Origin: Candidatus Altimarinota bacterium
GTDB lineage: Bacteria; Patescibacteriota; Gracilibacteria; RBG-16-42-10
Direction: 5' to 3'
Assembly: GCA_017984655.1 (NCBI GenBank)
Contig: JAGNZB010000021.1
Location: 1 to 16,014, forward strand
DNA: 16,014 bases
Part shown: piece by piece, positions 1-8,097 of the stretch
Layout of the letters: each line of letters opens with the position of its first letter
Position numbering within the stretch: the stretch's first letter is position 1
The notes under the pieces: generated by a model
Databases searched by the model: none
What the model was told of the DNA's origin: nothing
Seen by the model: only the letters and a program-made list of their open reading frames with translations
Position numbers and translations under genes: made by a program

Positions 1-1
1 G

Positions 2-160
2 GTCAATGACATTAGTGCTCAAACCATTGCTAAGGAAATCGCGATTGCTGTTCAAGCTAGTAATGCAGTACGTTCTGGTGAAGTGAAGATCCAAGTGATT
101 CGGGAATACCAAACACATGCCTATACGCATCACCGAGGTAGTCACAAACCAAAACGATAG
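2..160 (+). CDS. rny: Ribonuclease Y, C-terminal end (partial, runs off the left edge)
   Basis: An open frame enters from the window edge and ends at TAG (158-160), giving 52 residues. The stretch TIAKEIAIAVQ, a short gap, then GEVKIQVIREYQTHAY matches the layout of RNase Y C-termini, where an 'ARDIAKKIE' helix is followed by 'G.IKVTVIRET.A..YAK'. RNase Y is a membrane-anchored endoribonuclease (KH plus HD domains) that starts mRNA decay in many bacteria. Only the last helix and strand are present here, so neither the KH nor the HD domain can be checked. The tail THHRGSHKPKR is longer and more basic than the usual ending after YAK. The last 19 bases overlap the end of the convergent response-regulator gene. 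Identification rests on about 40 residues and is therefore moderate. Confidence 0.68.
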   Translation, partial: VNDISAQTIAKEIAIAVQASNAVRSGEVKIQVIREYQTHAYTHHRGSHKPKR

Positions 161-813
161 CCACGACCATGGACAGTATGAATACACTTCACCCCAAGCT
201 GCTTGACCAGCTGCAGGCGTAGTTTTCTGACCGTCACATCGACCACATTACTTTTGGGTTCATCAGTCAGATGCCAAACTGCAGCAATCAGCTCTGCTCG
301 TGATAGTGGCCGCTCATGATGATGCATCATGTACTCTAGCAAGTGCGCTTCTTTCTGCTTGAAATACAGTTTTTGTTCTTTGTAAGAGAGGCATCGTTTG
401 GTCACATCGTATACCATGCCATGATACGCTACCTGCGTAATAAAAGGTCTATTGGACCGTTGACAGAGACGCTTCAGCCTAGCGACAACCTCATCCAGAT
501 GTCCAGGCTTTGCCACAAAATCATCAGCGCCCGCCTGAAAGATTGCCAACTTGGTCTCGATATCAGTCAGTCCAGACCAAACTACGATCGGAATATAATG
601 ATCAAACTTTCTAATCTGGCGCACCACATCCAAACCATTGAGAGCAATATCAAGTAGCAGATCGACAATCACGACATCATAAAAAGCAGTCCTTACCAAA
701 CGCAATCCATCTTCACCAGTATAAGTACCATCGACGGCAATATGAAGAAGTTGGCAGTGCCTCTTTACTATCTGTACTAATTCTTTATTGTCTTCAATGA
801 GCAATACTTTCAT
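142..813 (-). CDS. OmpR/PhoB-family DNA-binding response regulator
   Basis: This is a 223-residue two-component response regulator. The receiver domain (about 1-118) has the acidic pair E7-D8, the expected phospho-acceptor D51 (VIVDLLLD), the switch residue S80 (VVWSG) and the conserved lysine K102 (AKPGH). The C-terminal half (about 130-223) is a winged helix ending in the family signature HTVHGRGYRF, which binds DNA as a dimer after phosphorylation. The loop after D51 (LLLDIALNGLDVV) is a little longer than the usual L.LP..DG. I chose the ATG at 813 because MKVLLIED is the normal receiver start; a GTG at 864 would add 17 residues without family support. No ribosome binding site is visible. 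No histidine kinase lies in the window, so this is an orphan regulator here. The stop is TGA, overlapping the convergent RNase Y gene. Target genes are unknown. Confidence 0.93.
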   Translation of the reverse strand: MKVLLIEDNKELVQIVKRHCQLLHIAVDGTYTGEDGLRLVRTAFYDVVIVDLLLDIALNGLDVVRQIRKFDHYIPIVVWSGLTDIETKLAIFQAGADDFVAKPGHLDEVVARLKRLCQRSNRPFITQVAYHGMVYDVTKRCLSYKEQKLYFKQKEAHLLEYMMHHHERPLSRAELIAAVWHLTDEPKSNVVDVTVRKLRLQLVKQLGVKCIHTVHGRGYRFGL

Positions 814-912
814 CAAGTAGATTGTGAAGGTAGGCTGAAAATAATCGGATTCGCCAAAAACCACAAAGAATGAAGATTAAAAAAAGATGAAAATTAAACC
901 TCCCTTTAATCT

Positions 913-1545
913 ATGCTAGCGCAAATTAGCAAAGCCGTATTCTCATTTCAGCAGATCACCGACAAACTTATGAGTCGGTTCTTTGACAAGATTTGGGTCA
1001 GACTAGGCATCACACCCAATATTCTGACCCTATCTCGATTCATTGGAACTAGCATTCTGTGGGTACTGTTTCTGACTGAGACCAATACATCAGATTTTTG
1101 GAACTACACGATCCTCACCATATTCATCATCTCAGCTCTGACAGACTTGTGGGATGGTGCATTGGCTAGAAACACCAACCAGATCACCGATATCGGTACG
1201 ATACTTGATCCATTGGCTGACAAACTGCTGATCGGAAGTATCCTCTATTTTCTAGCAATCACGCTCTCACACTGGACGCTGTACATGATTATTTTTCTGG
1301 AGAGTTTGATGGTAGTACTCAATATCATTTTCTATATGCTCTGGGGCGGCAAGATCCAGGGAGCCAATGCTTTTGGTAAGCTCAAAATGGGACTGGAAGT
1401 GATCACCGTCATTTTGTTGCTAGTCGGTATTTACCAAAAGAACCCTCACATTGTTGATGCAGGGTTCTTCTTCGGAGCCATCTCTGTCTTGTTTGCGATC
1501 ATCAGCATGCTCAAGGCGATGAAAGATGGCGCTAGTGCTTTCTAA
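913..1545 (+). CDS. pgsA: CDP-alcohol phosphatidyltransferase (PgsA-like, phosphatidylglycerophosphate synthase)
   Basis: This is a 210-residue integral membrane enzyme. It carries the CDP-alcohol phosphotransferase signature D-x2-D-G-x2-A-R-x8-G-x3-D-x3-D: D78, D81-G82, A85-R86, G95, D99 and D103. These aspartates bind the metal and the CDP-diacylglycerol. The sequence PNILTLSR (35-42) just before the first membrane helix is typical of PgsA, which makes phosphatidylglycerol phosphate from CDP-diacylglycerol and glycerol-3-phosphate. Several hydrophobic helices follow (about 43-57, 65-77, 104-120, 124-142, 157-175, 183-198). The N-terminus is about 20 residues longer than in short PgsA proteins; an internal ATG at 970 is an alternative start. 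No Shine-Dalgarno is visible. The stop lies 4 bases from the stop of convergent groEL. The exact alcohol substrate cannot be read from the motif, so related enzymes remain possible. Confidence 0.88.
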   Translation: MLAQISKAVFSFQQITDKLMSRFFDKIWVRLGITPNILTLSRFIGTSILWVLFLTETNTSDFWNYTILTIFIISALTDLWDGALARNTNQITDIGTILDPLADKLLIGSILYFLAITLSHWTLYMIIFLESLMVVLNIIFYMLWGGKIQGANAFGKLKMGLEVITVILLLVGIYQKNPHIVDAGFFFGAISVLFAIISMLKAMKDGASAF

Positions 1546-1549
1546 GCAC

Positions 1550-3223
<1,674 letters not shown>

Positions 3224-3247
3224 TTAAGTGTAAATAGAAATAACTGA

Positions 3248-3559
3248 CTAATTGATCACTGCAAAAACATCTTCTTCTCGCAGAATCAAATACTCTTCAT
3301 TCGCCACCTTCACTTCAGTGGGTGAATACTGTGAAAACAAAATAGTGTCACCGACTTTGAGAGACATAGCGACCAAGCTACCATCGACCATTTTTCCTGG
3401 TCCGACAGCAACTACTTTGCCCATTTTTGGTTTGTCTTTTGATGCTGTATCAGGCAAGACGATACCTGAAGCAGTGACAGCCTCACGCCCCTGAGCCTGG
3501 ACAACAACATGATCACGCAAAGGTTTGATAGATTGAACAGAAGAAACTTCTTGTGACAT
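3248..3559 (-). CDS. groES: Co-chaperonin GroES (10 kDa)
   Basis: This is a 103-residue heptameric lid of the GroEL folding chamber. IKPLRDHVVVQ (11-21) is the family opening strand. The mobile loop that docks on GroEL is at about 24-43 and contains SGIVLPDTA with the hydrophobic IVL contact. GKVVAVGPG (47-55), VGDTILFSQYSPTEV and EEYLILREEDVFAVI are the conserved beta strands. I chose the ATG at 3559 over the in-frame ATG at 3595. The longer form would begin inside the CIRCE spacer, upstream of the predicted RNA start, and would add MSASFFNFKHHI, which the family lacks. There is no Shine-Dalgarno; the leader between CIRCE and the ATG is AT-rich. It is the first gene of the operon with groEL. 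Confidence 0.97.
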   Translation of the reverse strand: MSQEVSSVQSIKPLRDHVVVQAQGREAVTASGIVLPDTASKDKPKMGKVVAVGPGKMVDGSLVAMSLKVGDTILFSQYSPTEVKVANEEYLILREEDVFAVIN

Positions 3560-3584
3560 AATATGATGTTTAAAATTAAAGAAA

Positions 3585-3611
3585 CTAGCACTCATAAATA
3601 TAGAGTGCTAG
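3585..3611. promoter_or_regulatory. CIRCE element (HrcA operator) of groES-groEL
   Basis: This is a perfect inverted repeat with CTAGCACTC (3585-3593), a 9-base spacer (3594-3602) and GAGTGCTAG (3603-3611). It matches the CIRCE consensus TTAGCACTC-N9-GAGTGCTAA except for the outermost-but-conservative first/last base pairs, and pairs fully across all nine positions. CIRCE is bound by the repressor HrcA, whose activity depends on GroEL. It sits 25 bases upstream of the groES start codon and overlaps the predicted -10 box. No hrcA gene is in the window. Confidence 0.96.
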
Positions 3612-3625
3612 AAATCTCCCGTCAA
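3597..3625 (-). promoter_or_regulatory. Sigma-70-type promoter of groES-groEL, nested in CIRCE
   Basis: On the minus strand TTGACG (3625-3620) is followed by exactly 17 bases and TATATT (3602-3597). This is a good vegetative promoter. The -10 box lies in the CIRCE spacer, so the predicted start is near 3590 and the leader is about 30 bases long. HrcA bound to CIRCE would cover the -10 box. Confidence 0.85.
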
Positions 3626-3778
3626 TAGACTGATGAAGCCAATTCATTTTCTGTTATCAATACTATCATCACAACTGCCTAACCAGAACTCAATGAACCA
3701 ATATTTAAGATCATCATCAATGCCAAGAGTCAATCAAGGCAGCATGATGCCGGTTCTAAATTAATACTGACAATAGGA

Positions 3779-4198
3779 TCAATCACCACAGAATACTAAG
3801 AAAAGTTTCTCCCTCTGAGCTAAATCAGCAAGATCCAGTAAGTCATGTAAAAACTCTAGAAATGGCTGGCGTTCTAGCTGCACAATAAGATCTTTTTTCA
3901 CGGGCTCAGCTCGCTTGCCAATTGTTACTGGGAAAATTTCAGGTTGCAATGTCACTGCAAGCTCAATTTTTTGTATTGTCGCTTTTAGTTGAAGGATCTT
4001 GTTGGGTTCAAAAACAGCATAGCCATAGAGATCAACAAGCTGACTAGTAGCCTGCGCCAGCTGCAAAAAGAAATCATACATAAACCAATAGTAACCATCA
4101 TCATCAGCTATAAACAAACTATGATCTAGAAAAAGCAAAGGCATTTCGGCTTGTGATGACAACTCTGCTACTTGAGAGACATAAATAGTAATCGCCAT
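3779..4198 (-). CDS. Hypothetical protein, 139 residues, no recognised family
   Basis: I do not recognise this protein. From the ATG at 4198 it starts MAITIYVSQVAEL. An N-terminal part rich in hydrophobic and aromatic residues (MPLLFLDHSLFIADDDGYYWFMYDFF, split here as MPLLFLDHSL and GYYWFMYDFF) is followed by helical segments with many Leu, Ala and Gln. It ends in LFLVFCGD and a TGA stop. No clear signal peptide or membrane span is visible; it looks like a soluble alpha/beta protein. An in-frame ATG at 4264 would add 22 residues that cross the palindrome at 4235-4255, so the shorter form is preferred. It is divergent from the small-gene array starting at 4293 and lies upstream of groES on the same strand, but the strong groES promoter between them argues for separate transcription. 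A small accessory or immunity-like role is possible but has no direct support. Confidence 0.7.
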   Translation of the reverse strand: MAITIYVSQVAELSSQAEMPLLFLDHSLFIADDDGYYWFMYDFFLQLAQATSQLVDLYGYAVFEPNKILQLKATIQKIELAVTLQPEIFPVTIGKRAEPVKKDLIVQLERQPFLEFLHDLLDLADLAQREKLFLVFCGD

Positions 4199-4234
4199 AG
4201 ATAGTGTGTTTGGGGAATGATAACATTGGTAATG

Positions 4235-4255
4235 TACCGTATTCACTATACGGTA
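4235..4255. promoter_or_regulatory. Perfect 8-bp palindrome between divergent genes, candidate operator
   Basis: TACCGTAT (4235-4242) and ATACGGTA (4248-4255) pair perfectly around a 5-base centre. The site lies in the 94-base gap between the hypothetical gene starting at 4198 (-) and the small gene at 4293 (+). On the minus strand it contains TATAGT (4250-4245), a fair -10 box, but no good -35 box was found. An operator for one or both genes is the simplest reading. No T-run follows, so a terminator is unlikely. Confidence 0.45.
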
Positions 4256-4262
4256 AAGTAGC

Positions 4263-4349
4263 AACTAAAAACTCTTTCATATCAATTACTTTATGATTAA
4301 AGTTAAAGATTCATGGGGAATCACAATAGCTTCAGTAATCATTGTAATT
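4263..4349 (+). repeat. Tandem partial duplication, copy A (leader plus first 19 codons)
   Basis: The 30 bases before the ATG at 4293 and the first codons after it resemble 4544-4631. The leaders share AA(C/G)TAAAAAC and TTCA at matching distances. The first 16 codons differ mainly at third positions and keep MIK(V/I)KDSWGITIA. Similarity fades within the membrane segment. Silent differences show that the copies are not recent and that the protein sequence was kept. Confidence 0.65.
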
Positions 4350-4400
4350 TTATGCGGTCTTTTTCTATTCGCACTCAAGGAGGCTATAATCACCAATTAA
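4293..4400 (+). CDS. Small single-span membrane peptide, 35 residues, paralogue of the gene at 4575
   Basis: This short frame runs from ATG to TAA. The product starts MIKVKDSWGITIASV, continues as a hydrophobic helix (about residues 10-29) and ends KEAIITN. Its first 16 residues match the 137-residue protein encoded at 4575 at 14 positions, while the codons differ silently. That is good evidence that the frame is or was translated. It lacks the outer domain of the longer paralogue. It may be a small membrane protein in its own right or a truncated relic. No Shine-Dalgarno is visible; the leader is AT-rich like its neighbours. Function unknown. Confidence 0.58.
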   Translation: MIKVKDSWGITIASVIIVILCGLFLFALKEAIITN

Positions 4401-4424
4401 TGTTATTCCAACAGCCATCATAAA

Positions 4425-4565
4425 ATGGCAAAGAAGAATAAAAATCTCTTCACTATCAACAACTTAGTAATACAGTCCAAACAAACACATCTCAATAATT
4501 TCACTATCAAACTTGAGTCAATTAACGTAATGCAGTACTTCCTAAGTAAAAACCGCTTCAAATAA
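4425..4565 (+). CDS. Possible small basic protein, 46 residues
   Basis: An ATG-to-TAA frame fills the gap between the two paralogous membrane-protein genes, 24 bases after the first and 9 bases before the second. The product opens MAKKNKNLFTINN, is rich in Lys, Asn and Gln, has no membrane span and ends LSKNRFK. The lysine-rich start and the snug fit between neighbours favour a real gene. The low-complexity AT-rich composition means a chance frame cannot be excluded. No family recognised. Confidence 0.38.
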   Translation: MAKKNKNLFTINNLVIQSKQTHLNNFTIKLESINVMQYFLSKNRFK

Positions 4566-4631
4566 GCATCTATTATGATCAAAATCAAAGACTCTTGGGG
4601 AATTACTATTGCTGTAGTAATTGTGATTATG
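4544..4631 (+). repeat. Tandem partial duplication, copy B (leader plus first 19 codons)
   Basis: This is the partner of 4263-4349. Its leader overlaps the end of the 46-residue frame (the SKNRFK codons), so if that small gene is real the duplicated leader is coding on this side. Confidence 0.62.
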
Positions 4632-4988
4632 GCTCATATCATTGGCGCCTTTTTATTGACCTCATATAAGAAGTCACTACAACCTCCCCGTAATATTCTC
4701 AACAACGACACGAACAAAAATCACTCCTACAATGCGCGCTTGCTGTACAAGACATCTCTCCTCGAGCCCATCAACAACAGCGAGGTATTTACAGGCATGA
4801 CCCAACTTCCACCACAGACTAAATCAGTAATTCCTTCTAGAAATGGTACTTATCTGCATAGCATCATGCTGTACGAAGACGAGAGATTTGTCGGCTGTTT
4901 TCTCACTGACACCCGTGAGCTGAGTACACCAGGAGTACACATTGAAAATATCTTCCACATTAGCGGACTGGATACACCATGCAACTGA
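4575..4988 (+). CDS. Membrane-anchored hypothetical protein, 137 residues
   Basis: The N-terminus MIKIKDSWGITIA leads into one hydrophobic segment (about 10-31, ending GAFLLTSYKK). The rest is a polar domain of about 100 residues, probably outside the cell given the positive residues around 1-5 and 32-34, though the topology is not certain. The polar part is rich in Asn, Thr and Pro (PRNILNNDTNKNHSYN), with a more conserved-looking C-terminus (HSIMLYEDERFVGCFLTDTRE and then HIENIFHISGLDTPCN) holding two cysteines. No family recognised. Its first 16 residues and its leader are shared with the 35-residue gene at 4293. A stop TGA ends the gene. The ABC exporter begins 57-90 bases later on the same strand, so co-transcription is possible. 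Related pilin-like or small anchored proteins are possible but unsupported. Confidence 0.72.
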   Translation: MIKIKDSWGITIAVVIVIMAHIIGAFLLTSYKKSLQPPRNILNNDTNKNHSYNARLLYKTSLLEPINNSEVFTGMTQLPPQTKSVIPSRNGTYLHSIMLYEDERFVGCFLTDTRELSTPGVHIENIFHISGLDTPCN

Positions 4989-5067
4989 TATAAATCTAGC
5001 GAAAAAACGTCCCATCACCTATATTGTCGGCACTAACAACTGCCCATGCCCAAGTCTCACCGTGCAG

Positions 5068-5072
5068 AAGGA
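5068..5072 (+). promoter_or_regulatory. Shine-Dalgarno site AAGGA that decides the ABC-exporter start
   Basis: AAGGA lies 6 bases before the ATG at 5079. The upstream in-frame ATG at 5046 has no such site. Most genes in the window have none, so this is one of only two plausible ribosome binding sites seen. Confidence 0.45.
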
Positions 5073-5078
5073 ACTGGA

Positions 5079-6824
5079 ATGCACTACGCTTCTTGGCAGA
5101 TGATCCGGGATCTATGGCAAATGATCGAAGGACACCGCTTGCGATTTTTTTTCGCTACCTTAGTTCGTTTGCTTTCAGACCTTGCAGGACTACTCCCGAT
5201 CTATACATTTGCTGAAATCACCAATTTCTTTGTTCGATACCAAGCTGGTGACTCACTGACATATGTCTGGTGGATGATGGTGGTATTTACGATTGCAATC
5301 ATAGTGCGAGCAACAGGCAAATTCACAGCCAAGTCATGGGGCTACAAAATTGCTGAATCAGTGGGGATCGAGACTACCATCAAAGCCGTCAATCACCTCT
5401 TTCTGCTCGACATGGCCTGGCATGAACGCGAGAATGCTGGCAACAAAATCAAACGCATTCAGAATGCTAGTGAAGCTATCAACAGAATACTCCGCCTCTG
5501 GTTTGATTGCGTTGTTGAAATCATCGTCAATGTGGTAGCGATCAATGTGATCTTGGGTAGCTTCGACATCATTGTCACTCTCCTGATCGTGTTGTTCCTT
5601 GTTGTCTACTTTGTGCTCGCGCGCATCCTGACTCGCAAAGCTGCTCAAGCTTCCTATGAGGTCAATGCGGAAGAAGAGAATGTGGCAGGCTTGGTCTACG
5701 AATCGATCAACAATATCAAGACCGTCAAAGTGATGTCGATGCGTGCCCCACTGCTCAGCATGATCACTGCAGCCGGCGCAAAGCTGTTTGCAAAGATCCG
5801 CGTCAAGATTCTTTCCTATCAGGCACGAAACAGTAGTCTCAGTGCACTAGCAGGACTGACAAAAGCGGGGATCATGATCGTTATCATTCATGGGGTAGTC
5901 CAGGGAGCTTATGAGCTAGGATTCTTAGTCCTGTTCAATAGCTACTTCACCAGCATCAATGGATCGATCGAAGACTTAGCGAATGTCACCCAAGACTTTG
6001 TCTCTGGAAAATTTAGTGCTGCTCGACTCAAGAAAATCATGGATGAACCAATCACGATCGATAGTGAGAGCAACAAGTACAACTTCCCCAAAAACTGGCA
6101 GACCATCAGTTTCCAAAAAGTATCATTTGCCTACGGCGAAAACAAAGTACTCAAAAATATTTCTTTTGAAGTGAAGCGGGGTGAGAAGGTGGGCATCGTC
6201 GGCCTCTCAGGAGCAGGAAAATCAACTATCTTCAAATTGCTCTTGAAAGAACGTGACCAGTTTTCTGGTGATATCTTGATCGACAATATCTCACTCAAAG
6301 AGATCAGTAAGCAGTCCTACTTCCAGCATGTCTCAGTGGTGTTACAAGACACTGAAGTTTTCAACTTCCCCCTCAAAGACAACATCACGATTACCAATAC
6401 GCACAAGAGCACCAATGCGAAGTTATTTAAGCAAGCACTGGAAATTGCTCACATCACCGACTTGGTGAAGAAGCTGCCTGATGGCCTCAACACCATCATT
6501 GGTGAGAAAGGGGTGAAGCTTTCTGGCGGTGAGCGACAAAGACTCGGCATCGCTAGAGCAATATTCAAACAACCCGAGATTTTGTTACTCGACGAAGCCA
6601 CATCCCATCTAGATCTAGAGTCAGAAGAGAAAATCCGCGACTCCCTCCATGCCTTCTTCGAGAATGTTACAGCCATCGTCATCGCTCATCGCCTCACGAC
6701 CATCCGTGAGATGGACAAGATCCTCGTCATTGAAGATGGCAAGCTAATTGAATCTGGTTCATTCGCTGCGTTACAAAAGTTACGAGGACGATTCTTTGAG
6801 CTCTGGAAAAAACAAGGACTCTAG
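5079..6824 (+). CDS. ABC transporter, exporter type (fused membrane and ATPase domains)
   Basis: This is a 581-residue half-transporter of the MsbA/multidrug type that would act as a homodimer or with a partner. The N-terminal 300 residues hold about six membrane helices. The ATPase domain has all motifs: Walker A GLSGAGKST (about 377), Q-loop VVLQDTEVF, signature KLSGGERQR (about 480), Walker B ILLLDEATSHLD with the catalytic Glu, and H-loop IVIAHRL (about 535). The second Q-loop region (DTEVFNFPLKDNI) is normal for lipid or drug exporters. Substrate cannot be told from sequence. I chose the ATG at 5079 because AAGGA precedes it by 6 bases; the ATG at 5046 would add MPKSHRAEGTG without a ribosome site. 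It follows the 137-residue membrane protein and precedes an unknown soluble protein on the same strand. No peptidase domain is present, so a classic bacteriocin exporter is unlikely. Confidence 0.95.
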   Translation: MHYASWQMIRDLWQMIEGHRLRFFFATLVRLLSDLAGLLPIYTFAEITNFFVRYQAGDSLTYVWWMMVVFTIAIIVRATGKFTAKSWGYKIAESVGIETTIKAVNHLFLLDMAWHERENAGNKIKRIQNASEAINRILRLWFDCVVEIIVNVVAINVILGSFDIIVTLLIVLFLVVYFVLARILTRKAAQASYEVNAEEENVAGLVYESINNIKTVKVMSMRAPLLSMITAAGAKLFAKIRVKILSYQARNSSLSALAGLTKAGIMIVIIHGVVQGAYELGFLVLFNSYFTSINGSIEDLANVTQDFVSGKFSAARLKKIMDEPITIDSESNKYNFPKNWQTISFQKVSFAYGENKVLKNISFEVKRGEKVGIVGLSGAGKSTIFKLLLKERDQFSGDILIDNISLKEISKQSYFQHVSVVLQDTEVFNFPLKDNITITNTHKSTNAKLFKQALEIAHITDLVKKLPDGLNTIIGEKGVKLSGGERQRLGIARAIFKQPEILLLDEATSHLDLESEEKIRDSLHAFFENVTAIVIAHRLTTIREMDKILVIEDGKLIESGSFAALQKLRGRFFELWKKQGL

Positions 6825-6894
6825 TACATTCTCTCATCATCTCTTCATTGCTTTGTGATAGAGACTCCAGTAGAATTAGGAGAACTATTACTTT

Positions 6895-7581
6895 ATGGCA
6901 TTACGAGAAACACCTGAAGATGATATATTTGCCAAAGCGCGCCGATGGGCTGCTTCTTTTACGGAGCATGACAAACTATCACCGGAAGATATCAACTATA
7001 TCCGCAGTCACTTCCCAACACTGATTGACCCTGAGTCATCGGATGCGCTGAACATGAGCAGAGCAGAAATGGTAGAGCAATCAAGGCTCACAGAGCTCCT
7101 ACAAGCCAATACTGCATTTGTTACACAAGCACGAGAAGGACATCAATCGAGAAAAACTAGACAGGCGCTCATGGAGGCAGGATTTGTGCAAGATCGAATG
7201 GCAAGAGAACAAGCCAAACAAGCAGCCGTACAAAAAGCACAAAATGAAGCAGCTGCCCTCAAAAAAGAAATGAATGCAGCGATTGATGAGCAGATTGCTA
7301 ACGGCGCATTCACAGTTGCTATTATGGAGAGACTAGTAAGTGATGTTTGTCTACCAGACGTCGGTGCTACCAGACCCGCAGCAGGCCACAATCAAAATGA
7401 GTTCATATTGGGCATTGCCGAGAAAATTGCTTATTACGAGCAGCATCCAAACAATCCTCAGGCACAGCGTCGCTTGGCTGAGCTGAAAGAAAGCAAAGCA
7501 TATCTAGCCCTACCACAGAATCGCTACCTACTTGACTGGGTATACTATTACTACAAAGCACGAGTGCAGGGTACTAAATAG
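6895..7581 (+). CDS. Hypothetical alpha-helical protein, 228 residues
   Basis: No family is recognised. The protein starts MALRETPEDDIFAKARRW, is rich in Ala, Glu, Gln and Arg, and has no signal peptide or membrane span. Residues about 85-140 (REGHQSRKTRQALMEAG to AALKKEMNAAIDEQI) look like a long amphipathic helix or coiled coil. The C-terminus carries an aromatic cluster (LLDWVYYYYKARVQ). AGGAGA at 6878-6883, 11 bases before the ATG, is a possible but distant Shine-Dalgarno. It lies 70 bases after the ABC exporter on the same strand and may share its transcript. Cytoplasmic; function unknown. Confidence 0.8.
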   Translation: MALRETPEDDIFAKARRWAASFTEHDKLSPEDINYIRSHFPTLIDPESSDALNMSRAEMVEQSRLTELLQANTAFVTQAREGHQSRKTRQALMEAGFVQDRMAREQAKQAAVQKAQNEAAALKKEMNAAIDEQIANGAFTVAIMERLVSDVCLPDVGATRPAAGHNQNEFILGIAEKIAYYEQHPNNPQAQRRLAELKESKAYLALPQNRYLLDWVYYYYKARVQGTK

Positions 7582-7615
7582 TCCTCGATTGTTGGAAAAG
7601 ACCACCAGCACTAGA

Positions 7616-8038
7616 TCATACCGTACGGGCAAGATAGTTCTGAATCAAGGCTACATCCTGTAGGTCTTTTTCACGTGCAGTATCCAACTTGGCATTCATG
7701 AGATGTTCCAACTTTTGAAATGGAATGCCTTCAATCATTTCCGCGTCATTGATCAGATCTGCAACATCAAAAAATAGATCTATCTTTTCATAGTAGAAGT
7801 CAGGATAAAACTCCACCTCACCAGCCTTCAGCCTCTGACGATGCCACTTAGCTTCATAGACAGGATCCAAAGGGAAGTGTGCCTTGAGCTCTTCAAAAAG
7901 TGCTGGCGTCACCAAAATATCCAGATCTTTTGTCTCACGAATTCCTCGTACTGCCAATGTCGCCCCACCCATGACGATGTATTGTCCCAGGGGTAGTTGG
8001 AGCTGATTGATCTTACTCACCACATCATCCTTGGTCAT
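7616..8038 (-). CDS. Minimal nucleotidyltransferase-fold protein (AbiEii/DUF6036-like)
   Basis: This is a 140-residue protein with the polymerase-beta nucleotidyltransferase core: MGGATLAVRG (23-32, the G-G helix), then TKDLDI with D38 and D40 as the metal pair, and a likely third aspartate D87 in EKIDLFF. The spacing between the G-G and D-x-D motifs is shorter than in antibiotic-modifying enzymes and fits the minimal families that include DUF6036 and the AbiEii toxin group. Such proteins transfer nucleotides to RNA, tRNA or protein; the target here is unknown. The ATG at 8038 gives a normal start; the stop is TGA. It lies 59 bases downstream of the GNAT gene on the same strand and may share its promoter. 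No HEPN-domain or AbiEi-type partner is adjacent, so a toxin-antitoxin role is not supported. Confidence 0.82.
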   Translation of the reverse strand: MTKDDVVSKINQLQLPLGQYIVMGGATLAVRGIRETKDLDILVTPALFEELKAHFPLDPVYEAKWHRQRLKAGEVEFYPDFYYEKIDLFFDVADLINDAEMIEGIPFQKLEHLMNAKLDTAREKDLQDVALIQNYLARTV

Positions 8039-8097
8039 AAGGCAAACTTAAGTACCTATAGAAAACCACAACACTATGGTGAGTAGTCAAACTGACA

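Noticed and set aside
343-657. Plus-strand open frame of 104 codons inside the response-regulator gene
   Set aside because: It lies opposite well-conserved receiver and winged-helix coding sequence and has no family features. The same holds for frames opposite groEL (for example 2280-2495 and 2777-3166) and the ABC exporter (5358-5648).
3560-3595. Longer groES start at 3595
   Set aside because: The start codon lies in the CIRCE spacer next to the -10 box, upstream of the predicted RNA start, and the extra residues are not found in GroES proteins.
3700-3778. GGCATCATGCTGCC-like palindromic stretch between the orphan gene and groES
   Set aside because: Only four outer base pairs form reliably and no T-run follows; it is too weak to call a terminator.
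6829-6865. Imperfect inverted repeat (TCTCT..ATCA / TGAT..AGAGA) after the ABC exporter
   Set aside because: The stem has a bulge, a loop of about 16 bases and no T-run, so a terminator cannot be supported.
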